Assembly (NCBI GenBank): GCA_019843655.1
Contig: JACDQD010000004.1
Coordinates: forward strand, 24,625,872 to 24,689,871
DNA: 64,000 bases
Source of the DNA: Lethocerus indicus
Taxonomy: Eukaryota > Arthropoda > Insecta > Hemiptera > Belostomatidae
Reading direction: 5' to 3'
This document shows, one piece after another, positions 11,201-21,000 of the stretch. The translations under genes and the position numbers were made by a program. The notes beneath the pieces were generated by a model. It saw nothing but the letters and a program-made list of their open reading frames with translations, ran no database searches and was not told where the DNA came from. Within the stretch, counting starts at the first letter, position 1, and each line of letters starts with the position of its first letter.

Positions 11201-13490
11201 GTCGGGCAGGGGCGGCAATGGGGGGCAGGCGGTGGCCGGAGAGGATGGAGCTGTCTCGACGGAGGGGGGAAGGCACGGGATTTTCCGGGTAGTAAGGAGG
11301 GAAATGGGAGGTCGACGAGTGGGTTGTCAGTTGAGCGGGTTGTCGTGGGGTCGATTTCCGAGGCGGCACGGCGGTAGGAGGCCGGGCAGGGGAGGATGGA
11401 GCTGGTCGGTGGGATGGGTCGTGAGGTCGGCTTCAAGGTTCCGTGCACAGCAGAGGTGGAGGCCGGGCCAGGCCGGAGGGATGAGTGTCGACGGGCTGAA
11501 GAGAGTTCCGGGGGACAGTCCAGCCAAGTCTAGTGGCGTAGCGACGGGCTAGGAGGGTCGGGTTCCCAGCATGAGCGAGGCACGGAGGAGGATCGGAGTG
11601 GTCGACGGCGAGCGTAGTCGTAGTGGACAGTCCAGGCAGCGGGCGGCAGGTAAGGAGGTCGGAGGAGATGTGTCGCCATAGAGAAAGGTCGACGGGCGGC
11701 ACGCGTAGCACACAGGTCGGGCTCGCCGCGCAAAAATGCCAGGCAATACTTCGCAAAAATCGGCCAGCAAGGCCAGGGAGGATGAGCTGGGGCCGGGTCG
11801 TCGTGTGCGGCGGTGGGAAGGAGGTGGAGTGGTCGGGATGATTTTCCGGGCGGAGGATGTGATGGTTGACGAGGCGGATGTGGGTCGTGACGGCGGCCAA
11901 GGACATGGGTAGTATGGGGGGGAGTGTGGAGCTGTCGAGGAAGATGAGTCCAGGCAAGCCACAAAGTATTCGCAAGCCACCGGCCACGAAGTGCCCAGCC
12001 ATCGCCAAAAACAGGGACGGCTAAGGAGGGGGTAGGATCATGAGCCAGGAAGAGAGATAGTCACAGGCTAGCAGGTAGAGGCGTGGCTATGTTCAGTGGC
12101 GATGCAGCAGGGTGAAGAGTGATCGACGCCATGGAACGGCCGATGAGTTGTTGTCGACAGGGAAACAGCATAAAAATTCACGCGACAGGGTCGTGGGCCA
12201 TCCGGGCACGGCGGGTAGGAGAGCCAGGGGAGTTGTCGATGAGTTGATGTGAGCACGAGCGGCGTGCTAGCATGGCAGCAGCAAGCAGCACGAGGCGGGT
12301 AGGAGGCAAACAGGCAAGAGGAAGGGCATCGGAAAAAGCAAAGAATGTGTGTCAGGCGCCCTAATCCCACGGCCAAAAGGAGTCGACAGGCTAGCAGAGG
12401 GTCGTGCTAAGTTCAGGCAGCACGGTAGGAGGCCAGGGATGATGTGTTGGTCGACAGTAGGTCTGTCGTGGGCCAACGGTAGTCGACAGGGGAGGTCTCA
12501 AGGGAGCGCTATGTTCCAGGAGGCAGGTAGGGCCAGAGATATGTCGAAACTAGGTCGTGGTGCAAAGAATGCATTCCGGTCGGAAAATACCATTATCGCA
12601 CGGCGGGAGGCCAGGGGGATGTACGTCGCCACAGGCTAGCGCCACAGCGGGTAGGAGGAGGATGAGAGCTGTCGACGGGCCAGGCGCGAAGGGTCGGGGT
12701 TCCACACGGAGGAGGGGACGACCCGTCGACGCCTCTTGGCGGGCAAAACAAAAGGAAAAATACCTGATGGACGAACTTGGCATGAACGCAGAATACGGAG
12801 CCAGGGAGGAACGAGAGTGTCGTCGACGGATGGAGTCGCTTCGATTTTGCCGGTGCGGTCCAGGGATGTGGTTATGACGGTCGAATGGCCAATGGGGGTC
12901 GGGGCAAGTCCGGCGGCACGGCAGGGGAGGCCGGGGAGGGAGCTGGTCGACGCGAGCGTCGTATTTCCCATGTCTGTCGACGGAGGCAGGAGAGGACGGC
13001 TAGGTCTGGGTGGCACGGCGGGTCAAAACTAAAATTCGCTCTTCCAGGAAAACCAAAAACCGGCGGAGAGGATTCACCAATCATGGCCCCATCAAAACCA
13101 AGGGTCGCAAACCACCCGCACTGAGATGTGATGGTCTGGTAGGGCGCCGGGCGGTGGACGAGGTGGACGGGCTAGCGAGGCCGGGTCCATCTCAGTGAGG
13201 GATGGTTCGAGCATGCAAGACAGCCAGGATGGCCGGGGGGAGGGGGGGATGGCTGGACAGCCAAGGAGGAGGAGCCGGTTGTCGGCAAGAGAAAAATGGT
13301 AATCAACAAACACAAAAATCATCGCTTCATCCAACACATAGCCAGAAAACCAAAAGAATGCCATCGGGTAGGAGGCCAGGGGGGATCACGACGGGTGAAA
13401 AAACCGGGTGACTTGACAGAGATGGCTTATCGTCCCGTCCGTCAAAGTCCGTTTATTCTTACCGTGAAGAGCGTCGACCCGGTCCTGCGT
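8244..13490. repeat. GC-rich, G-skewed, highly diverged tandem repeat rich in GTCGAC
   Basis: About 5.2 kb in which the same phrases recur at irregular intervals of roughly 60-90 bp: GGATGGAGCTG, GTCGACGGGC or GTCGACAGGC, GAGGGTCGTG, TTCC, GGCACGGCGGGTAGGAGG and GCCAGGG. I count more than 20 GTCGAC sites here and only about four in the rest of the window outside the satellite block. The plus strand is far richer in G than in C, so the minus strand has few stop codons and yields long spurious Pro/Ser/Arg-rich frames, the largest 460 codons at 9487-10869. No protein domain is recognisable. Towards 13010-13490 short A-rich inserts appear. It may be a decayed satellite or an error-rich assembly of one. 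Confidence 0.7.
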
Positions 13491-13850
13491 GTCTAAACCC
13501 TATCTTAAGAGGAGTTAGTAAAATGCGAAACAGAGCTTGTATGGTACGGTGTGGTAGGACTGAATGCCGGTCTAGGCACACAGTAGTGTGCCAGACATTT
13601 GGTGGAAGGATTATTGAGACAGTTTTGTTTTTGATTCAATTAATACATAGTGGCACATTGGCCGTTCTTACGAACGAGACTATATATTTATTATAGCCTA
13701 ACAATAGGCGATTCCGGTATCCAATGCTACCGGTATGATAGAGGGCCAGGCGGCTTTTAGGCTGCTTTTAAACTGAGCAAGAACAGGTCTGTGATGAACT
13801 TTTAGATGTTCAGGGTTGCACCCGGAAACATATAGACCCTCGCTGTAGCC
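13491..13850. other. Unique spacer between the two satellites, with three hairpins
   Basis: This is non-repetitive, AT-richer DNA. It has three compact inverted repeats: GGCACAC/GTGTGCC at 13575-13592 with a 4-nt loop, flanked by GTCT/AGAC; GCCTA/TAGGC at 13696-13709; and CCGGTA/TACCGG at 13714-13733. No gene is visible. Such density of small hairpins is seen in ends of mobile elements and at satellite borders, but no family is recognised. Confidence 0.5.
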
Positions 13851-14764
13851 GAAGGATTTATCCTTACTCGTGTTTCCTCTCGGAGGTGTGTAGTGAGCGT
13901 CCTGTCGTCCGTCCCACGGTTGCCGGGATGACATATCGCAATGTGTTCGGGCGGAGGCCCCGCCTCGGACTCTGGTGTGTAGTGAGCGTCGTGTCCGTCA
14001 CGGTGCCGGGATGACCAGTGCATATACCTTTTACGAAGAGAGAACAGACTTCGCGTGAGAGGTCCTGTCCGTCCCACGGTGCCCGGGATTTGGACCCCAT
14101 TATCTAGATTTGTTATTTCCACCCGCCCAATGTGTGTTCGCTGGGACCTTCCGTTGTTTCCTCTCTCGGAGTGTACATTGCATATACCTTTACGCAATTG
14201 TTTGTTTCATGAGAGGCGTCCAGCGCGCGGCCCAGTGTGTTCGGCCGAAGTCGGCCTGACTCTGGCTCAGGTGTGTGAGCGTCCGTCGTCCGTCCCACGG
14301 TGCCCGGATATACCTTTACGAGAGGCGTCCAGCGCGCGGCCCAGTGTGTTCCGACTTGTTGAGTCGGCCTGACCGACCACTCGTGTTTCCCTCTCGGGTG
14401 TGTTGAGCGTCCCGTCGTCCGGTGCCGGGAGGCTCGCTGGTGGCGGCCGGGAGGCCTCGGGAGAACAGGATTTATCCTTACATTATCTAGATCCAGCGCG
14501 CGGCCCAGTGTGTTCGGCCGGGAGCCCCGCCTCTGAGAGAGAACAGACTTGTTGAGTCGGCCTGACCGACCACTCGTGTTCCCTCGGAGTGTGTAGTGAG
14601 CGTCCCGTCGTCCGTTCCACGGTGTCCGGGATGACCAGTCGTATACCTTTACGAGAGGCGTCCAGCGCGCGGCCCAGTGTGTTCGGCCTCTGAGAGAGAA
14701 CAGACTTGTTGAGTCGGCCTGACCGACCACTCGTGTTTCCTCTCGGAGTGTGTAGTGAACGGTG
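13851..14764. repeat. Degenerate border copies of the 173-bp satellite
   Basis: Partial, rearranged pieces of the 173-bp unit occur with internal deletions and insertions. Examples are the CTCGTGTTTCCTCTCGG segment at 13868 onward and repeated GTGTGTAGTGAGCGTC and CAGCGCGCGGCCCAGTG segments. An extra phrase, ATTATCTAGAT, not in the regular unit, appears at about 14099 and 14482, and GGATTTATCCTTAC appears at about 13854 and 14469. This is the decayed left edge of the array. Confidence 0.75.
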
Positions 14765-17700
14765 CCCGGGATGACCAGTCGTATACCTTTTACGAGAGGC
14801 GTCCAGCGCGCGGCCCAGTGTGTTCGGCCGGGAGCCCCGCCTCTGAGAGAGAACAGACTTGTTGAGTCGGCCTGACCGACCACTCGTGTTTCCCTCTCGG
14901 AGTGTGTAGTGAGCGTCCCGTCGTCCGTCCCACGGTGCCCGGGATGACCAGTCGTATACCTTTTACGAGAGGCGTCCAGCGCGCGGCCCAGTGTGTTCGG
15001 CCGGGAGCCCCGCCTCTGAGAGAGAACAGACTTGTTGAGTCGGCCTGACCGACCACTCGTGTTTCCCTCTCGGAGTGTGTAGTGAGCGTCCCGTCGTCCG
15101 TCCCACGGTGCCCGGGATGACCAGTCGTATACCTTTTACGAGAGGCGTCCAGCGCGCGGCCCAGTGTGTTCGGCCGGGAGCCCCGCCTCTGAGAGAGAAC
15201 AGACTTGTTGAGTCGGCCTGACCGACCACTCGTGTTTCCCTCTCGGAGTGTGTAGTGAGCGTCCCGTCGTCCGTCCCACGGTGCCCGGGATGACCAATCG
15301 TAGACCTTTTACGAGAGGCGTCCAGCGCGCGGCCCAGTGTGTTCGGCCGGGAGCCCCGCCTCTGAGAGAGAACAGACTTGTTGAGTCGGCCTGACCGACC
15401 ACTCGTGTTTCCCTCTCGGAGTGTGTAGTGAGCGTCCCGTCGTCCGTCCCACGGTGCCCGGGATGACCAGTCGTATACCTTTTACGAGAGGCGTCCAGCG
15501 CGCGGCCCAGTGTGTTCGGCCGGGAGCCCCGCCTCTGAGAGAGAACAGACTTGTTGAGTCGGCCTGACCGACCACTCGTGTTTCTCTCGGAGTGTGTAGT
15601 GAGCGTCCCGTCGTCCGTCCCACGGTGCCCGGGATGACCAGTCGTATACCTTTTACGAGAGGCGTCCAGCGCGCGGCCCAGTGTGTTCGGCCGGGAGCCC
15701 CGCCTCTGAGAGAGAACAGACTTGTTGAGTCGGCCTGACCGACCACTCGTGTTTCCCTCTCGGAGTGTGTAGTGAGCGTCCCGTCGTCCGTCCCACGGTG
15801 CCCGGGATGACCAGTCGTATACCTTTTACGAGAGGCGTCCAGCGCGCGGCCCAGTGTGTTCGGCCGGGAGCCCCGCCTCTGAGAGAGAACAGACTTGTTG
15901 AGTCGGCCTGACCGACCACTCGTGTTTCCTCTCGGAGTGTGTAGTGAGCGTCCCGTCGTCCGTCCCACGGTGCCCGGGATGACCAGTCGTATACCTTTTA
16001 CGAGAGGCGTCCAGCGCGCGGCCCAGTGTGTTCGGCCGGGAGCCCCGCCTCTGAGAGAGAACAGACTTGTTGAGTCGGCCTGACCGACCACTCGTGTTTC
16101 CCTCTCGGAGTGTGTAGTGAGCGTCCCGTCGTCCGTCCCACGGTGCCCGGGATGACCAGTCGTATACCTTTTACGAGAGGCGTCCAGCGCGCGGCCCAGT
16201 GTGTTCGGCCGGGAGCCCCGCCTCTGAGAGAGAACAGACTTGTTGAGTCGGCCTGACCGACCACTCGTGTTTCCCTCTCGGAGTGTGTAGTGAGCGTCCC
16301 GTCGTCCGTCCCACGGTGCCCGGGATGACCACTCGTAGACCTTTTACGAGAGGCGTCCAGCGCGCGGCCCAGTGTGTTCGGCCGAAGGCCCGCCCTGAGA
16401 GAGAACAGACTTGTTGGGTCGGCCTGACCGACCACTCGTGTTCCCTCTCGGAGTGTGTAGTGAGCGTCCCGTCGTCCGTCCCACGGTGCCCGGGATGACC
16501 ACTCGTAGACCTTTTACGAGAGGCGTCCAGCGCGCGGCCCAGTGTGTTCGGCCGGGAGCCCCGCCTCTGAGAGAGAACAGACTTGTTGAGTCGGCCTGAC
16601 CGACCACTCGTGTTTCCCTCTCGGAGTGTGTAGTGAGCGTCCCGTCGTCCGTCCCACGGTGCCCGGGATGACCAGTCGTATACCTTTTACGAGAGGCGTC
16701 CAGCGCGCGGCCCAGTGTGTTCGGCCGGGAGCCCCGCCTCTGAGAGAGAACAGACTTGTTGAGTCGGCCTGACCGACCACTCGTGTTTCCCTCTCGGAGT
16801 GTGTAGTGAGCGTCCCGTCGTCCGTCCCACGGTGCCCGGGATGACCAGTCGTATACCTTTTACGAGAGGCGTCCAGCGCGCGGCCCAGTGTGTTCGGCCG
16901 GGAGCCCCGCCTCTGAGAGAGAACAGACTTGTTGAGTCGGCCTGACCGACCACTCGTGTTTCCCTCTCGGAGTGTGTAGTGAGCGTCCCGTCGTCCGTCC
17001 CACGGTGCCCGGGATGACCAGTCGTATACCTTTTACGAGAGGCGTCCAGCGCGCGGCCCAGTGTGTTCGGCCGGGAGCCCCGCCTCTGAGAGAGAACAGA
17101 CTTGTTGAGTCGGCCTGACCGACCACTCGTGTTTCCTCTCGGAGTGTGTAGTGAGCGTCCCGTCGTCCGTCCCACGGTGCCCGGGATGACCAGTCGTATA
17201 CCTTTTACGAGAGGCGTCCAGCGCGCGGCCCAGTGTGTTCGGCCGGGAGCCCCGCCTCTGAGAGAGAACAGACTTGTTGAGTCGGCCTGACCGACCACTC
17301 GTGTTTCCCTCTCGGAGTGTGTAGTGAGCGTCCCGTCGTCCGTCCCACGGTGCCCGGGATGACCAGTCGTATACCTTTTACGAGAGGCGTCCAGCGCGCG
17401 GCCCAGTGTGTTCGGCCGGGAGCCCCGCCTCCGGGAGAGAACAGACTTGTTGAGTCGGCCTGACCGACCACTCGTGTTTCCCTCTCGGAGTGTGTAGTGA
17501 GCGTCCCGTCGTCCGTCCCACGGTGCCCGGGATGACCAGTCGTATACCTTTTACGAGAGGCGTCCAGCGCGCGGCCCAGTGTGTTCGGCCGGGAGCCCCG
17601 CCTCTGAGAGAGAACAGACTTGTTGAGTCGGCCTGACCGACCACTCGTGTTTCCCTCTCGGAGTGTGTAGTGAGCGTCCCGTCGTCCGTCCCACGGTGCC

Positions 17701-18720
17701 CGGGATGACCAGTCGTATACCTTTTACGAGAGGCGTCCAGCGCGCGGCCCAGTGTGTTCGGCCGGGAGCCCCGCCTCTGAGAGAGAACAGACTTGTTGAG
17801 TCGGCCTGACCGACCACTCGTGTTTCCCTCTCGGAGTGTGTAGTGAGCGTCCCGTCGTCCGTCCCACGGTGCCCGGGATGACCACCCGTAGACCTTTTAC
17901 GAGAGGCGTCCAGCGCGCGGCCCAGTGTGTTCGGCCGGGAGCCCCGCCTCCGAGAGAGAACAGACTTGTTGAGTCGGCCTGACCGACCACTCGTGTTTCC
18001 CTCTCGGAGTGTGTAGTGAGCGTCCCGTCGTCCGTCCCACGGTGCCCGGGATGACCAGTCGTATACCTTTTACGAGAGGCGTCCAGCGCGCGGCCCAGTG
18101 TGTTCGGCCGGGAGCCCCGCCTCTGAGAGAGAACAGACTTGTTGAGTCGGCCTGACCGACCACTCGTGTTTCCCTCTCGGAGTGTGTAGTGAGCGTCCCG
18201 TCGTCCGTCCCACGGTGCCCGGGATGACCAGTCGTCGTATACCTTTTACGAGAGGCGTCCAGCGCGCGGCCCAGTGTGTTCGGCCGGGAGCCCCGCCTCT
18301 GAGAGAGAACAGACTTGTTGAGTCGGCCTGACCGACCACTCGTGTTTCCCTCTCGGAGTGTGTAGTGAGCGTCCCGTCGTCCGTCCCACGGTGCCCGGGA
18401 TGACCACTCGTAGACCTTTTACGAGAGGCGTCCAGCGCGCGGCCCAGTGTGTTCGGCCGGGAGCCCCGCCTCCGAGAGAGAACAGACTTGTTGAGTCGGC
18501 CTGACCGACCACTCGTGTTTCCCTCTCGGAGTGTGTAGTGAGCGTCCCGTCGTCCGTCCCACGGTGCCCGGGATGACCACTCGTAGACCTTTTACGAGAG
18601 GCGTCCAGCGCGCGGCCCAGAGTGTTCGGCCGGGAGCCCCGCCTCCGAGAGAGAACAGACTTGTTGATTCGGCCTGACCGACCACTCGTGTTTCCCTCTC
18701 GGAGTGTGTAGTGAGCGTCA
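14765..18720. repeat. 173-bp satellite array, about 23 near-identical units
   Basis: The unit recurs every 173 bp. Segments such as ACCTTTTACGAGAGGCGTCC, CAGCGCGCGGCCCAGTGTG, GAACAGACTTGTTGAGTCGG and GTGTAGTGAGCGTCCCGTCG mark each copy. Observed length variants are 170, 171, 172 and 176 bp; the 176-bp unit at about 18231 duplicates a GTC triplet. Most copies carry GTCGTATACC at one position. A second type with CGTAGACC lies at about 15297, 16330, 16501, 17884, 18408 and 18580, and the last few are linked to CCTCCGAGAG. Because 173 is not a multiple of three, the repeated 88-codon minus-strand frames are not evidence of a protein. The right edge is abrupt at 18720, next to the PLE. Confidence 0.95.
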
Positions 18721-18960
18721 AAACAGATATATCAAATTAGTTACAGCCAGACAGGCTAACATTCTAAACGCATACACAATTCAAAACTGACAAACTACTA
18801 CACAAGACAATCGGGAACATTTCGTTTAACAACAGTGCCTCCTCTTAAAAATCACGCCCAACTTACGTAAACGTTAACTTCAAAACTAACTCCCTCCCCG
18901 CCCAGAAAGCAAAACAAATCTCGCGGGAACCACATGAATAAAATCAGAAATAGGGTCCCT
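18721..18960 (+). other. PLE 5' region (leader or N-terminal portion)
   Basis: A-rich, C-rich, G-poor plus-strand sequence with the same base bias as the PLE coding region. No clear open frame is visible. It could be the 5' untranslated leader or a decayed N-terminus. No ribozyme core was found in it. Confidence 0.4.
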
Positions 18961-20412
18961 ACACATAAAAAAAAGATAAAATCAACACCACACTATCTAT
19001 ACAAACTACACTTAGAAATGTCCAAATTCTTACCACAACTTCAACTACTAGACTTTATTAGAGAAAACCAAAACAAACGCCAAACGAGCCATTAGGAAAA
19101 AGATAACACTCTAAACCAAAAAATCTCAAAAGTGACCAAAACTTTATAACAACCCAACACTACAAAATTTCACCCCAGAATCGTAAACCTCAACCAACGT
19201 TAAATTCACCCCCTCAGAACAACAGCTACTAGAAAAAGGCCTGAAATACAACTTAAAACCCAAGAACATTAGGAATACAATCGAACGTAACATCATTGAA
19301 GCGGAACTAGCTCTATCAGTAACCTCCCGGAACCCCTAAAAGAAAAAACCAGACACGCGGACGCTAAGCAATTAGAAAAAACCATAAAACACCACCCAAA
19401 CAATTATCATAACAGAGAACACCAGATAGCCCGAAAAATTCAACAAAAGTGCGTAATTAAAAAAGCCGACAAAGGCAACGCCATAGTAGTCATGACAAAC
19501 GCGGAATACAACAAAAAAATCACCCAAGTTATCAAAGAAAACAATTACATAAAACTAACCGCGGACCCCACCGAAAAATACCAAAACAACCTCCACAACA
19601 CGCTGAAAGTATGCACAAATATTATAGATAAAAAACACAGCCACAAATTCATAAATATGAACCCCTCAGCACCAAAAATTAAAACGCACAACCAAAAATT
19701 CATAAAACAGATGTCCCTATTAGGCCGGTCTTAAACCACACCACAGCCCCAACATATAAAATAGCCAAACACATCGCGAAAATAATAAAGAAAAAATCAC
19801 CCTCAACAACAATTACACAGTAAAAAACACATTAGAACTATAATAAACTCCATAAACACAACTAAAACAACTAGAAAAACAAAATTAATATCATTGGACA
19901 TAAAAAACTTATACACGTCTATACCAATCAAAGGAACGATTAAACTCTTAAAATCACACCTGACAAAGAATAACACAATAGAATTCACAAACGAACTCAT
20001 AAAACTTACAACCCTTAAACCTTAGTCAAAACTACTTCCAATTTAACGATAAATATTACCAGGGTAATAACGGACTCGGAATGGGCAACCCCACATCCGC
20101 CATCCTATCCGAACTCTTCCTCCAAGACCTAGAGGACAGACACATTGAGACACTTAAAAAGAAATACAACATCAGCCACTATATCAGATACGTAGACGAC
20201 ACACTACTAATCACAGACCACAACAACCCCGACGAAATATAAACGACTTCAACCTCCTCCACCCAAAAATACAATACACGATAGAGAAAGAAAAAGACGA
20301 CCAAATTAATTTCTTAGACGTTACCATAAAAAAAGAAAAAGATAGACTCACATTTGACATTTTTAGGAAAGATACCACCACAGACACCATCATCCCCAAC
20401 AATCCAACCACC
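18961..20412 (+). pseudogene. PLE N-terminal region and reverse transcriptase (frameshifted)
   Basis: Several frames must be followed. An early piece at about 18990-19090 reads YLYKLHLEMSKFLPQL. Next come FTPSEQQLLEKGLKYNL at about 19205-19255 and IERNIIEAELAL. A frame from about 19320 to 19690 contains KADKGNAIVVM at 19462-19494, the PLE-typical first RT motif. After a frameshift LPKIHK-like PKIHKTDVPIRPVL follows at about 19709-19735. Then come DIKNLYTSIPI at about 19897-19929 and GLGMGNPTSA, and the catalytic YVDD with TLLIT at 20189-20215. The active-site residues are present, unlike in the minus-strand copy. At least four indels and some stops break the frame. Many lie in homopolymers, so real decay and sequencing error cannot be separated here. 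Confidence 0.8.
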
Positions 20413-20874
20413 CAAGTAGTGGAGGATGCTCGTAAGTGTTAAAATCCTGGTTCGGATAAATACGTAAGTAAAATTCTCTAAGAAAGACGCAATATCCAGA
20501 AGTCAACAGTAAGCTACTGTACGAAACCGGTAAGGCCGGTAGCGAGTGGATACAGAAGATTCCAAGAATAAACCAAACCCTTCGGACAAAACAGATATTA
20601 TTTATCAGTTGCGTTGCATTCAAATTTGCAGTGAAACTTAAACGGCAGTTAGAATACGCAGTGTGCTAATTAGATGCGAAAGTGGGAATCCTCAGTTAGT
20701 CCTGTACAGGTTACCTGTACAGGTGTGTTTGAGTGTTTGTGTGCGTTTGGGTTTGTGTTTGTGTGATTAATTGACGGGAGTGTCGGGTTCTGCTGGCTTT
20801 TGTGGTAGGCAAATGGCACCGAGGCTAAACCTGGCTCCATCCAGCCATGTGAGCACCACAAACAACAGAAATAT
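20413..20874. other. Junction region beside the PLE, with a doubled palindrome
   Basis: No gene recognised. At 20701-20723 two perfect copies of the 10-bp palindrome CCTGTACAGG are separated by TTA. A GT-rich tract (about 20724-20765) follows. An open minus-strand frame of 77 codons at 20390-20623 has no recognisable content. Confidence 0.5.
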
Positions 20875-20925
20875 GACCGTTTTACGGGCCGGCCATTAAC
20901 TCCTGTAAGAAGGCCCCTTCATCAG
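20875..20925 (-). ncRNA. Damaged hammerhead-like motif
   Basis: On the minus strand a canonical core CTGATGA (20925-20919) is followed by AGGGGCC, a spacer, GGCCGGCCCG, then TAAAACGGTC ending at 20875. The arrangement (CUGAUGA, a stem built from GGCC pairs, an AAA track, and a short NGGUC ending) is that of a hammerhead. However, the GAAA is interrupted (G-T-AAA) and stem I pairing is weak. It is probably a relic of the 3' end of another PLE-type element. A chance resemblance remains possible. Confidence 0.3.
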
Positions 20926-21000
20926 AGATTAATTTTGGCACCAGTTCATGGATCTATAAGCAGAAGGAAACGAAATCGGGCTCCGAATATACAGGACAAA

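Larger units (their letters stand above)
18721..20412 (+). mobile_element. Penelope-like retroelement, 5' half (3'-truncated)
   Basis: This is the plus-strand copy of the same PLE family as 6641-8243. It begins abruptly after the last satellite unit and runs through the 5' region, the N-terminal protein segment and most of the RT, then stops at about 20412 after the ACAATCCAACCACCCAA region. The endonuclease, 3' UTR and ribozyme are absent. Loss of the 3' end is not what incomplete target-primed reverse transcription gives (that removes 5' ends). Recombination, an inversion break or assembly error is therefore the likely cause. Confidence 0.85.

Noticed and set aside
15309..16091. 260-codon minus-strand frame in the 173-bp satellite
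   Set aside because: The frame follows three shifted readings of the same 173-bp unit and depends on unit-length variants; neighbouring copies stop after 88 codons. It is a repeat artefact.
14765..18720. CRISPR-like array
   Set aside because: Whole 173-bp units repeat without unique spacers, so this is a satellite.
14765..18720. Hammerhead motif inside the satellite unit (known in some animal satellites)
   Set aside because: CTGA occurs in the unit, but neither strand has CTGANGA followed by a stem and GAAA.
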